A stretch of 64,000 bases of DNA from Actinomadura_E scrupuli. Its GTDB lineage: Bacteria; Actinomycetota; Actinomycetes; Streptosporangiales; Streptosporangiaceae. Position numbers and translations under genes: made by a program. The stretch is from NCBI RefSeq assembly GCF_050971785.1, contig NZ_JBPCCU010000013.1, forward strand, positions 186,001-250,000. The letters are read 5' to 3'. The first letter of the stretch is position 1. Each line of letters starts with the position of its first letter. Of this stretch, positions 16,848 through 28,662 are shown one piece after another. The notes below the pieces were generated by a model. It ran no database searches. It saw only the letters and a program-made list of their open reading frames with translations, and was not told the DNA's origin.

Positions 16848-16920
16848 GCCCTGATAGTCCAACGGCAGAGACAATGCACTCAAAACGCATCAAGTGTGGG
16901 TTCGAATCCCACTCAGGGCA
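16848..16920 (+). tRNA. tRNA with anticodon CAA (Leu by anticodon, class-I shape)
   Basis: 73 nt: acceptor GCCCTGA/TCAGGGC, D arm 16857-16872 (3 bp), anticodon arm 16874-16890 with loop CTCAAAA and anticodon CAA at 16881-16883, variable loop CAAGT (5 nt), T arm GTGGG-TTCGAAT-CCCAC, discriminator A. CCA is not encoded. CAA reads UUG (Leu), but bacterial leucine tRNAs are class II with a long variable arm and this one is not. The 31-39 pair is A-C and the fourth D-stem pair is mismatched. Identity should be treated as uncertain; a decayed or specialised tRNA is possible. Confidence 0.85.
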
Positions 16921-16997
16921 CAACCAACCCCACCGCCGCCCCCGTGCGGCGGTTTCGTCATTCCGGCCCCCGGCCCTCTCTGCCATCCCCCACCCAT

Positions 16998-17038
16998 CGT
17001 GATCATGCAATCAATCGTCGATTGAGCGCATGATCACG
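16998..17038. terminator. 41-bp hairpin element, copy B (between tRNA and pyk)
   Basis: Same length and same outer sequence as 3348-3388: the 11-bp outer arms CGTGATCATGC / GCATGATCACG are at 16998-17008 and 17028-17038. Inside, TCAATCG-T-CGATTGA forms its own stem. It differs from copy A only at position 16 and positions 25-30, and folding is kept. It could terminate both the tRNA and the long pyk 3' region. Confidence 0.6.
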
Positions 17039-17142
17039 GCGGGCCGGGAGGTCACCGGCCGGAACGCGCCCCCGGCAGGAGGCCAGCGGCCGGGGCCTGT
17101 GAGAGGAACCTCGGCGGCTACTGCCACGGGCGTGCTGTGGAA

Positions 17143-17325
17143 CGACGCGGCCCGTACCGCAGCACGGCACGGCCCGAGTTGCGGCACGGCGCGGCATATA
17201 CCGCGGCACGGCGCGGCCCGTTGCGGCAGGGCGCGACACCTACCCCAGCACGGCACGGCCCGTACCTCGGCAGGGCGCGGCCCGTGCCGTGACAGGACGC
17301 GGCCGGTACCGCGGCGGGGTGCGAT
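17143..17325. repeat. Degenerate tandem repeat, ~22-bp unit, ~8 copies
   Basis: The 316-bp gap between hairpin copy B and pyk holds no gene. It contains about eight head-to-tail imperfect units of about 22 bp around the theme CGGCAGGGCGCGGCCCGTACCG. Individual units vary at 3-7 positions. It lies in the predicted 3' untranslated region of pyk, mirroring the layout after rpsA. Confidence 0.6.
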
Positions 17326-17354
17326 CTGGCGGGGTGGTGCGAGGGGTGAGGCGG

Positions 17355-18791
17355 TCAGGAGCGCATCGCGTTGGCGATGGCGTCCCCGATGCGGTGCACC
17401 CGGAGGGCGTTGGTGGAGCCCGGGGTGCCGGGGGGTGAGCCGGCCACGATGACGACCTTGTCGCCCTTCTGGCAGCGGCCGATCTCCAGCAGCGACTGCT
17501 CGACCTGGCGGACCATCTCGTCGGTGTGGTTGACGTGCGGCACGATGAAGGTCTCGACGCCCCACACCAGCGCGAGCTGCGACCGGGTGGCCTGCACCGC
17601 GGTGAAGGCCAGCAGCGGGATGGGCGAGCGATAGCGCGAGAGCCGGCGCGCGGTCTCCCCCGACATGGTGAACGCGACCAGCGCCTTGGCCCCCACGATG
17701 GCGCCGACCTCGGCGGCGGCGCGGGCGATGGCCCCGCCGACGGTCTCGGGCACCCGGCTGAGCGAGGCGGACGCCCGCAGGGTGACCTCCTCGGCCGTGG
17801 TGACGATGCGGCTCATCGTCTGCACGGACTCGATCGGGTACTGCCCGACGCTGGTCTCGCCGGAGAGCATGACGGCGTCGGCGCCCTCGAAGACGGCGTT
17901 GGCGACGTCGGAGGCCTCGGCGCGGGTGGGCCGGGGCGCGGAGATCATGGACTCGAGCATCTGGGTGGCCACGATGACCGGGCGGGCCTTCTCGCGGGCG
18001 AGCTGGATGGCGCGCTTCTGCACGATCGGCACCTGCTCCAGCGGGAGCTCGACGCCGAGGTCGCCGCGGGCGACCATGATCCCGTCGAAGGCCGCCACGA
18101 TCTCGGGCAGCGCGTCCACGGCCTGCGGCTTCTCGATCTTCGCGATGAGGGGGACGCGCACGCCCTCCTCGTCCATGATCTGGTAGACGGCCTCGGCGTC
18201 CTCGGGGCTGCGCACGAAGGACAGGGCGACCAGGTCGACGCCCAGCCGGAGGGACCAGCGCAGGTCCTCCTCGTCCTTGGGGGTGAGGGCGGGGACGCTG
18301 ACGGCGACGCCGGGCAGGTTGAGGCCCTTGTTGTCGGAGACCATGCCGCCGATGACCACGCGGGTGTTGACCCGCTGTCCCTCGACGGAGAGCACCTCGA
18401 GGACGACCCGGCCGTCGTCGATGAGCACGGAGTCGCCCGCGCTCACGTCACCGGGAAGCCCTTGGTAGGTGGTGGACACCTCCTTGCGGCTCCCGGGGAC
18501 GTCCTCGGTGGTGATGGTGAACTCGTCGCCGAGGGTGAGCCGCACCGGGCCGTCCGGGAACCGGCCGATTCGGATCTTGGGGCCCTGCAGGTCCGCCAGG
18601 ATGCCGATGCCCCGCCCGGTGGCCTTGGAGGCCTCGCGGAGGTATCCGTAGACCTCCTCGTGCTGGGCGTGCGACCCGTGGCTCATGTTCAGCCTGGCGA
18701 TGTCGATGCCGGCCTCCACGAGGGCGCGGATCTGGTCGCGGCTGGAACAGGCCGGGCCTAGGGTGCTGACGATTTTCGCTCGACGACTCAC
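17355..18791 (-). CDS. pyk: Pyruvate kinase
   Basis: Converts phosphoenolpyruvate and ADP to pyruvate and ATP at the end of glycolysis. 478 residues, GTG start. Visible motifs: SRRAKIVSTLGPACSS, NMSHGSHAQHEE, the active-site signature LIAKIEKPQAVDALPEI (Lys and Glu for substrate and metal), MVARGDLGVELPLEQVP, and ATQMLESMISAPRPTRAE. The C-terminal allosteric domain ends ALRVHRIGDAIANAM. A double DasR-type operator lies 73-97 bp upstream of the start, which may tie pyk to amino-sugar supply. Confidence 0.97.
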   Translation of the reverse strand: MSRRAKIVSTLGPACSSRDQIRALVEAGIDIARLNMSHGSHAQHEEVYGYLREASKATGRGIGILADLQGPKIRIGRFPDGPVRLTLGDEFTITTEDVPGSRKEVSTTYQGLPGDVSAGDSVLIDDGRVVLEVLSVEGQRVNTRVVIGGMVSDNKGLNLPGVAVSVPALTPKDEEDLRWSLRLGVDLVALSFVRSPEDAEAVYQIMDEEGVRVPLIAKIEKPQAVDALPEIVAAFDGIMVARGDLGVELPLEQVPIVQKRAIQLAREKARPVIVATQMLESMISAPRPTRAEASDVANAVFEGADAVMLSGETSVGQYPIESVQTMSRIVTTAEEVTLRASASLSRVPETVGGAIARAAAEVGAIVGAKALVAFTMSGETARRLSRYRSPIPLLAFTAVQATRSQLALVWGVETFIVPHVNHTDEMVRQVEQSLLEIGRCQKGDKVVIVAGSPPGTPGSTNALRVHRIGDAIANAMRS

Positions 18792-18863
18792 AGCGCCAAC
18801 CCTAGGTAATTACCGGCCAGTAAGGGTATTCGCGCAGCACAGTGTCACCGAGGGTTCACCGAG

Positions 18864-18888
18864 TGGTCTAGATCAATGGTCTAGACCA
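18864..18888. promoter_or_regulatory. Two DasR-type boxes (dre) upstream of pyk
   Basis: TGGTCTAGATCA at 18864-18875 and a perfect TGGTCTAGACCA at 18877-18888, 13 bp apart. TGGTCTAGACCA is the core of the dre consensus (ACTGGTCTAGACCACT) bound by the GntR-family regulator DasR in streptomycetes, and paired copies are known from chitinase promoters. The boxes lie in the 105-bp interval that must hold the pyk promoter. The family match is established knowledge; control of pyk by DasR in this organism is inference. Confidence 0.65.
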
Positions 18889-18896
18889 TGGTGGCG

Positions 18897-19451
18897 TCAG
18901 CTCCGGAAGACCTCCACGAACGCCTGGCAGAACGCCTTGAGATCGTCCGGCTTGCGGCTGGAGACCAGGGTGCCCGGGCCGGCCGTGCAGATCTGCACCT
19001 CCTCGTCCACCCAGGTGGCACCGGCGTTGCGCAGGTCGGTCCGCAGGCTCGGCCAGGACGTCAGCGTGCGGCCCCGGACGACGTCCGCCTCGATCAGGGT
19101 CCACGGGGCGTGGCAGATCGCCGCGACCGGCTTGCCCGCCTCGAAGAAGGCCCTGACGAAGGCGACCGCGTTCGGCTGCATGCGCAGGAAGTCGGGGTTG
19201 GCCACGCCTCCGGGGAGCACCAGGGCGTGGAACTCCGCAGGCGACGAGACGTCGACGGTGGTGTCGACGGAGAAGGTGTCGGCCTCGGTCAGGTGGTTGA
19301 AGGCCTGGATCCGGCCGGACTGGGTGGAGACCAGCCGGGGCTGCCCGCCCGCCTGCTCGACCGCCTGCCACGGCTCGGTGAGCTCGACCTGCTCGACGCC
19401 CTCGGGGGCGACGAGGAAGGCGATGGTGCGGCCTTGAAGATCAGTAGCCAT
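18897..19451 (-). CDS. DJ-1/PfpI family protein (type 1 glutamine amidotransferase-like)
   Basis: 184 residues from the ATG at 19451 (AGGAGGGG about 8 nt upstream). The fold is recognisable from IAFLVAPEGVEQVEL (with the conserved Glu), ALVLPGGVANPD and the nucleophile elbow VAAICHAPWTLIEAD, in which the Cys is the catalytic residue. PfpI-like members include proteases, glyoxalases and deglycases; which applies cannot be told. It is divergent from an AraC-type regulator 103 bp away, which probably controls it. Confidence 0.88.
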   Translation of the reverse strand: MATDLQGRTIAFLVAPEGVEQVELTEPWQAVEQAGGQPRLVSTQSGRIQAFNHLTEADTFSVDTTVDVSSPAEFHALVLPGGVANPDFLRMQPNAVAFVRAFFEAGKPVAAICHAPWTLIEADVVRGRTLTSWPSLRTDLRNAGATWVDEEVQICTAGPGTLVSSRKPDDLKAFCQAFVEVFRS

Positions 19452-19554
19452 GGGTGATGCCCCTCCTGCTTGGTACGCCGGTGCGCACACTGTCGGTTCT
19501 CGGTTGCCGTCCAGGGACGCCTCTGCCCCTCAGCGCGGGTGGTATGCATGGGGC

Positions 19555-20265
19555 ATGGTGTCGAGCGTGTACCGCGAGCGCCCGGCGGGACCGCAATCCG
19601 GCCTCGCCTGCCTCTGGACGCAGTCGCCGCCGCCGGACGCCGGGCCGTACGTCCAGCGGGTGGTCCCGGACGGCTGCATGGACGTGATCTGGTCGCGGCG
19701 GACCGGCGCGCTGGTGGTGGCCGGTCCTGACACCGGCCCGCATCTGGCCACGATGCTCCCGGGCGAGCAGGTCGTGGCGGTGCGGTTCCGTCCGGGAACG
19801 GCACCGCCGGTGCTCGGGCTGCCCGCGGACGCCGTACGCGACGTCCGCGTGCCGCTCCGGGCCATGTGGGGCCCGGCCGCCGACGCCCTCGCCGAGGCGC
19901 TGGCCGTCGCGGCCGATCCCGAGTCCACCCTGCTACGGCGGGTGTCGCGGGAGCTGAGCTGCGCTCCCCCGCCCGATCCCGCCGTGCCCGCCATGATCGC
20001 TTCGCTCCGGGCCGCGCATTCGGTCCGGGAGACCGCGGAGCGGCTCGGCCTCAGCGAACGCCAGCTGCGCCGCCGGTCGCTGGCCGCGTGCGGATACGGC
20101 CCCAAGACGCTGCAGCGGATCCTGCGTTTCCAGCGGGCGCTGGCCCTGGCGCGGCGCGCGGAGCCGTACGCCGACGTGGCGCAGGCCGCCGGCTACGCCG
20201 ACCAGCCGCACCTGGCGCACGAGGTCCGCGAGCTCGCCGGGGTGCCGCTCTCCGAGCTGGTGTGA
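19555..20265 (+). CDS. AraC-family transcriptional regulator (DUF6597-type N-terminus)
   Basis: 236 residues from the ATG at 19555; the frame runs up to 19450 into the divergent gene's start and is not used. The N-terminal sensing domain has YVQRVVPDGCMDVIW and MLPGEQVVAVRFRPG, the pattern of DUF6597 regulators. The C-terminal AraC double HTH includes VRETAERLGLSERQLRR and the second helix pair ADVAQAAGYADQPHLAHEVR. Likely partner of the divergent DJ-1/PfpI gene. Ligand unknown. Confidence 0.88.
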   Translation: MVSSVYRERPAGPQSGLACLWTQSPPPDAGPYVQRVVPDGCMDVIWSRRTGALVVAGPDTGPHLATMLPGEQVVAVRFRPGTAPPVLGLPADAVRDVRVPLRAMWGPAADALAEALAVAADPESTLLRRVSRELSCAPPPDPAVPAMIASLRAAHSVRETAERLGLSERQLRRRSLAACGYGPKTLQRILRFQRALALARRAEPYADVAQAAGYADQPHLAHEVRELAGVPLSELV

Positions 20266-20319
20266 CTCCCCTGGCGGCGACCGCGCGCGGCGAGCGGGTC
20301 GAGCGGTGGCCGCCCCGGT

Positions 20320-20480
20320 CGGCGCGCCGGCCGACCACCCGGCCGCCAGGGGGGCCGTGACCGGCCTGGTCCGGTCGCTGGCGGCCGAACTCGCACCGCC
20401 TGGGGCCCGGGGTCGGCGCGGTCACGGCGGGCCCACCGGCACGCCCCTGGCCACACGGGACTCCCTTGGCGGCCACCCGC
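20320..20480 (+). pseudogene. Short-chain dehydrogenase C-terminal fragment (relic)
   Basis: The frame reads AARGAVTGLVRSLAAELAPPG and, after a garbled join, GPTGTPLATRD. These match two consecutive landmarks of classical SDR enzymes, the helix after the active-site Lys and the PGxxxTPL segment. In a working SDR the join would read about IRVNAVSPGPT; here the frame appears shifted twice. No active-site YxxxK or Rossmann glycine motif is present. The remaining 316 bp of this gap shows no gene. Could be chance in GC-rich DNA, but the two landmarks are in the right order and spacing. Confidence 0.4.
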
Positions 20481-20581
20481 CTTCCTGCGGGCACCGCCCG
20501 CCCGGAGCGTTCGCGGGCCGTCGGCCGCAGCGCCCGCGGCGAACCGGCCCGGCCCTCGGACCGGACGGTCTCCGGCCCGGC

Positions 20582-21160
20582 TCAGCGCGCGCCGGGCCAG
20601 GGGCCGGGCGGGTCCAGTGGCAGCGACGCGGTCCTGACCTGGGTGTCGTAGAGCCGGAACCCGCGGGAGCGGTAGTTGGCGAGCGCGGCGGGCCCGTCGA
20701 GCGAGCAGGTGCGCACCCAGACCCGCACCGTGGGGGTGAGGCCGGGCCAGCGCTCGGCCAGGTCCCAGGCGCGCGCGGTGCCGGCGGTGAGCAGGTGCCC
20801 GCCGAGCTGCTTGCCGTGGAAGGCCGGCAGCAGCCCGAAATAGGCGATCTCCACCTGACCGTCCGCCTGCGGGTCCAGCTCGATGTACCCGGCCGGGGTC
20901 CCCCGGACCCAGGCGATCCAGGTCTCGACCGCCGGGCGCTCCAGCCAGTTGCGCCACTGCTCGTACGACCACGAGAGCCGGTCGGTCCAGAACCAGTCGC
21001 CGCCCACCGCGGTGTACAGGTAGCGGCTCAGCTCGGGGCTCGGCACCTCGGCCCGCACCACCTCGACCGGTTCCCGGGGAGGCGGGGCGGCGCCGAGCTG
21101 CCGGGGGTCCTTCTGCTCGAGGTGCCAGGTACTGACCTCGATCTTCCTCACGGCGGTCAT
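20582..21160 (-). CDS. GNAT family N-acetyltransferase
   Basis: 192 residues from the ATG at 21160 (AGAGG just upstream); the longer frame to 21286 runs through the gltD terminator and is rejected. GNAT landmarks are AGYIELDPQADGQVEIAYFG, the CoA loop LLPAFHGKQLGGHLL and the C-terminal ALANYRSRGFRLYDTQ. Close to a group of actinobacterial N-acetyltransferases with a YEQWRNWLERP-like N-terminal part. Acceptor unknown. It may be downstream of gltBD transcription, but the hairpin at 21181-21220 separates them. Confidence 0.85.
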   Translation of the reverse strand: MTAVRKIEVSTWHLEQKDPRQLGAAPPPREPVEVVRAEVPSPELSRYLYTAVGGDWFWTDRLSWSYEQWRNWLERPAVETWIAWVRGTPAGYIELDPQADGQVEIAYFGLLPAFHGKQLGGHLLTAGTARAWDLAERWPGLTPTVRVWVRTCSLDGPAALANYRSRGFRLYDTQVRTASLPLDPPGPWPGAR

Positions 21161-21180
21161 GACGCCTCTGATCCGGCAGG

Positions 21181-21220
21181 AGGAGGCGGGGCGGCCCGGA
21201 TGGGGACCGCCCCGCCTCCT
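21181..21220 (-). terminator. gltD terminator
   Basis: 14-bp perfect stem AGGAGGCGGGGCGG (21181-21194) with 21207-21220, 12-nt loop, 87 bp after the gltD stop and just before the GNAT gene. No T-tract, usual for actinobacteria. A short direct repeat AGATCCTGGACGA occurs twice between it and gltD (about 21231-21256). Confidence 0.7.
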
Positions 21221-21306
21221 GAACGAGCGGAGATCCTGGACGAGCAGATCCTGGACGAACGGGAACCGGTACGGGCCGGCTTGCACGGCCGGCCTGGACG
21301 GACGGG

Positions 21307-22770
21307 TCAGACGAGGGGGCGGGCGGTCGGGGGGATCGGGTACGGCAGCGCCGTCTCACCGGAGAGGTACCGGTCCACCCCGGCGGCCGCGGCCCGGCCC
21401 TCGGCGATGGCCCAGACGATCAGGGACTGGCCGCGGCCCATGTCGCCGGCGCAGAACACGCCCTCGACCGAGGTCTGGTAGTCCTGGTCCCGGACGACGT
21501 TGCTGCGCTGGTCGAACTCCACGCCGAGCTGCTCCAGCAGCCCCTCGTGCTGCGGGCCGAGGAAGCCCATCGCCAGCGTGACCAGCTCGGCGGGGATCTC
21601 CCGCTCGGTGCCGGGGATGGGGGCGAACCCCTGGGCGGGGCCCTCTACGCCGACCAGCCTCAGGGCCGCCACGTCGCCGTTCTCCCCGGCGACGAACCCG
21701 ACCGTCGAGATCGCGTAGAGCCGCTTCCCGCCGAGATCGGCCAGCTCCTCGTGGGCGGTCTCCATCTTGTAGAGCATCGGGTAGGTCGGCCACGGCTGGG
21801 AGTCGGGCCGGGCCTCGGGCGGCTGCGGCATGATCTCCAGCTGGGTGACCGACGCGGCCCCCTGGCGGATGGCGGTGCCGATGCAGTCGGCGCCGGTGTC
21901 ACCGCCGCCGATCACCACGACGTGCTTGCCCTTCGCGGAGATCGGCGACTCCTCGAAGTCGCCCTCCTGCACCCTGTTGGCCGGCGGCAGGTACTCCATG
22001 GCCTGGTAGATGCCGCGCAGCTCGCGGCCGGGCACCGGCAGGTCACGCCGTACGGTGGCGCCGCCGGACAGCACGATGGCGTCGTACCGCTCCCGCAGCT
22101 GCTCGGCGGTGATGTCGACCCCGACGTTGACGCCGGTCTTGAACTCGGTGCCCTCGGCCCTCATCTGGCCCAGGCGCCTGTCGACGTGCCGCTTCTCCAT
22201 CTTGAACTCGGGGATCCCGTAGCGCAGCAGGCCGCCGATCCGGTCGTCGCGCTCGTAGACCCGCACGTCGTGCCCGGCGCGGGTCAGCTGCTGGGCGGCG
22301 GCCAGGCCGGCCGGTCCGGAGCCGATGACCGCGACGCTCTTGCCCGTCTTGACCGACGGCGGCTGCGGGGTCACCCAGCCCTCGGCCCAGGCCCGGTCGA
22401 TGATGTCGGCCTCGACCCGCTTGATGGCCACCGGGTCCTGGTTGATCCCCAGCACGCAGGCGCTCTCGCACGGCGCGGGGCACAGCTTCCCGGTGAACTC
22501 CGGGAAGTTGTTGGTCGCGTGCAGCCGCTCGATGGCCTCCCGCCAGTCGTCCCGGTAGACCAGGTCGTTCCACTCGGGGATGAGGTTTCCCAGCGGGCAG
22601 CCGTTGTGGCAGAACGGGATGCCGCAGTCCATGCAGCGTGCCGCCTGCTTCTCCAGCGAGCCCTTCGGGAAGTCCTCGTAGACCTCGCTCCAGCTCTTGA
22701 TGCGCACGTCGACGGGGCGGCGCCTGGGAAGCTCGCGCCCGATCGTCAGAAAGCCCTTCGGATCAGCCAT
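21307..22770 (-). CDS. gltD: Glutamate synthase, NADPH-dependent small subunit
   Basis: 487 residues. Supplies electrons from NADPH through FAD to the large subunit for glutamine + 2-oxoglutarate to two glutamate. The N-terminus holds the Fe-S cysteines (CMDCGIPFCHNGCPLGNLIP and CESACVLGINQDPVAIK). Two nucleotide-binding sites follow: VIGSGPAGLAAAQQL for FAD and VVIGGGDTGADCIGTAIRQG for NADPH. The end has GDMGRGQSLIVWAIAEGR, the usual FAD-binding tail. It starts 11 bp after gltB; the two form one operon. Confidence 0.97.
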   Translation of the reverse strand: MADPKGFLTIGRELPRRRPVDVRIKSWSEVYEDFPKGSLEKQAARCMDCGIPFCHNGCPLGNLIPEWNDLVYRDDWREAIERLHATNNFPEFTGKLCPAPCESACVLGINQDPVAIKRVEADIIDRAWAEGWVTPQPPSVKTGKSVAVIGSGPAGLAAAQQLTRAGHDVRVYERDDRIGGLLRYGIPEFKMEKRHVDRRLGQMRAEGTEFKTGVNVGVDITAEQLRERYDAIVLSGGATVRRDLPVPGRELRGIYQAMEYLPPANRVQEGDFEESPISAKGKHVVVIGGGDTGADCIGTAIRQGAASVTQLEIMPQPPEARPDSQPWPTYPMLYKMETAHEELADLGGKRLYAISTVGFVAGENGDVAALRLVGVEGPAQGFAPIPGTEREIPAELVTLAMGFLGPQHEGLLEQLGVEFDQRSNVVRDQDYQTSVEGVFCAGDMGRGQSLIVWAIAEGRAAAAGVDRYLSGETALPYPIPPTARPLV

Positions 22771-22781
22771 GTACGGCCCCC

Positions 22782-27341
<4,560 letters not shown>

Positions 27342-27671
27342 CTCACTGCTCCGATGTCAGTGCAGTCGGGGACGGCGTTGGCCCTGCTGCGGTGTAAAGA
27401 GGTTACCTCACTGCCGGGATCATGCCCGACTGACCTAGATCGCGAAACTTACCGCGCGCTTGCACTACTGATGTGTTCGCTTTCCGCGTACGGAGGGTCA
27501 TTTCGGGGTGACCGTGCGGCTTCGGCGTCGCTGAGTCCCCCGCGGTACCACCGCGGCGGTTCTTGCCCCCCTAGCTATAACCAGGATAGCCGGGACGTTA
27601 AACCCCAAATACCCATCTATCGGTGACGATGATCACCGGTGGACGGGTGCGGGGGGGCGCGGAGGCCGAGG
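27342..27671 (-). promoter_or_regulatory. gltB upstream region
   Basis: 330 bp with no gene. The AT-richer part (27560-27625) holds TTTAAC and TATAGC spaced 17 bp on the minus strand, a possible promoter with a leader of about 220 nt. A hairpin CCGCGGT-ACC-ACCGCGG (27539-27555) lies in the leader. A weak 6-bp stem CGGTGA/TCACCG (27621-27638) could end the upstream gene. No GlnR-like box was convincing. Confidence 0.3.
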
Positions 27672-28649
27672 TCAGCGGTGTGCCGCGACCCTGCCGTAGA
27701 CCGCTGGAGCGTTACCGGCGGTGACGAGAAGGGAGATCAGGGAGGGGTCCTTCGCGTCGCCGGTGCCGTCGAGCCGCTGGACCCAGGCGACGACGGCGTA
27801 GTGGCCCATGGCGGCGCCGCGCGCCATGCCGAACCCCCGCCCGAACCCGTCGAGCGGGGCCGGCGCGGGCAGCGGCCGGACGAAACCCGAGCCCGTACCC
27901 GGGGTGATCGTGTGCACGAACCGGCCGGTGTCGACGGCGTGCGCCAGGTTGAAGACGGCGAAGAGCGCCGCGTAGCCCTTCTTCTCGTCGGCGTAGACGC
28001 CGCGCACGGCCTGGGTGCAGCCGGCCTTACGGAGCACGTCGGCGGCCACGGCCCCCCAGACCGCCTCGGCGCAGTCGGTGTCGATCCGCTGGTCGCGCAG
28101 CTCCAGCCGGGCGTGCGTGGTCCCGTCGGTGAGGGTGGTCCTGCCCCGGGGGAAGACCTCGTCGGCGGTGAGCGGGCTCCCGTCGGCGGAGCGCTCCCCG
28201 ATCACGTCGAAGGTCGGGGTGGAGGGCGCGTCGGAGTAGACCGCCGGAACCGAGCCGCCCGCGGCGGGCCCGGCCGGACGGGCGGGCCGCCGGGGATCGG
28301 ATCCGCCGTTCAGGACGAGGAAGGCGACGGCGCCCAGGACCACCACCGCGAGCACGGCAGCGGTGCCGTAGAACATCGCCGGGGGGACGCCGCGGCGCCT
28401 GCCGCCGGTGCCGCCCGGCCGGGCCTGACCGCCGGTACGGGGCCTGCCACCGGGACGGTCCCGGCCGCCGCCCGCCGGAGCGGGCCTGCCGGTACGGGGT
28501 GGCCCGCCGGCCTTGCCCCGGCGCGGATCGGCGGCCTGGCGGGGAGCGCCCGCACGGCGCCCGGCGGTGCCGCGGCTCGTGCCCCGGTCCCGGCCGGCGG
28601 CGCCCGTGCGGCGGGCACCGCCGCCTCGCGGGTCGGGGTCGAAGCTCAC
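27672..28649 (-). CDS. Membrane-anchored protein of unknown function (paralogue A)
   Basis: 325 residues. The first about 90 are disordered and strongly basic (Arg/Gly/Pro-rich). One membrane helix follows (FYGTAAVLAVVVLGAVAFLVL), then a linker and an outer domain of about 180 residues. That domain contains two cysteines (TDCAEAVWG and RKAGCTQAVRGVY), a NLAHAVDTGRFV stretch and the ending GHYAVVAWVQRLDG. The same domain, with both cysteines at equal spacing, is in the gene 13 bp upstream. I do not recognise a named family. Expected on the outer face, probably disulfide-bonded. Confidence 0.8.
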   Translation of the reverse strand: MSFDPDPRGGGARRTGAAGRDRGTSRGTAGRRAGAPRQAADPRRGKAGGPPRTGRPAPAGGGRDRPGGRPRTGGQARPGGTGGRRRGVPPAMFYGTAAVLAVVVLGAVAFLVLNGGSDPRRPARPAGPAAGGSVPAVYSDAPSTPTFDVIGERSADGSPLTADEVFPRGRTTLTDGTTHARLELRDQRIDTDCAEAVWGAVAADVLRKAGCTQAVRGVYADEKKGYAALFAVFNLAHAVDTGRFVHTITPGTGSGFVRPLPAPAPLDGFGRGFGMARGAAMGHYAVVAWVQRLDGTGDAKDPSLISLLVTAGNAPAVYGRVAAHR

Positions 28650-28662
28650 GGGCGGCCCGGGA

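Noticed and set aside
27539..27555. A T-box-like GGTGGTACCGCGG on the minus strand upstream of gltB
   Set aside because: It matches the T-box core, but it is embedded in a perfect palindrome of GC-rich DNA. There is no room for a stem I with specifier loop between it and the likely promoter, and gltB is not a usual T-box target.
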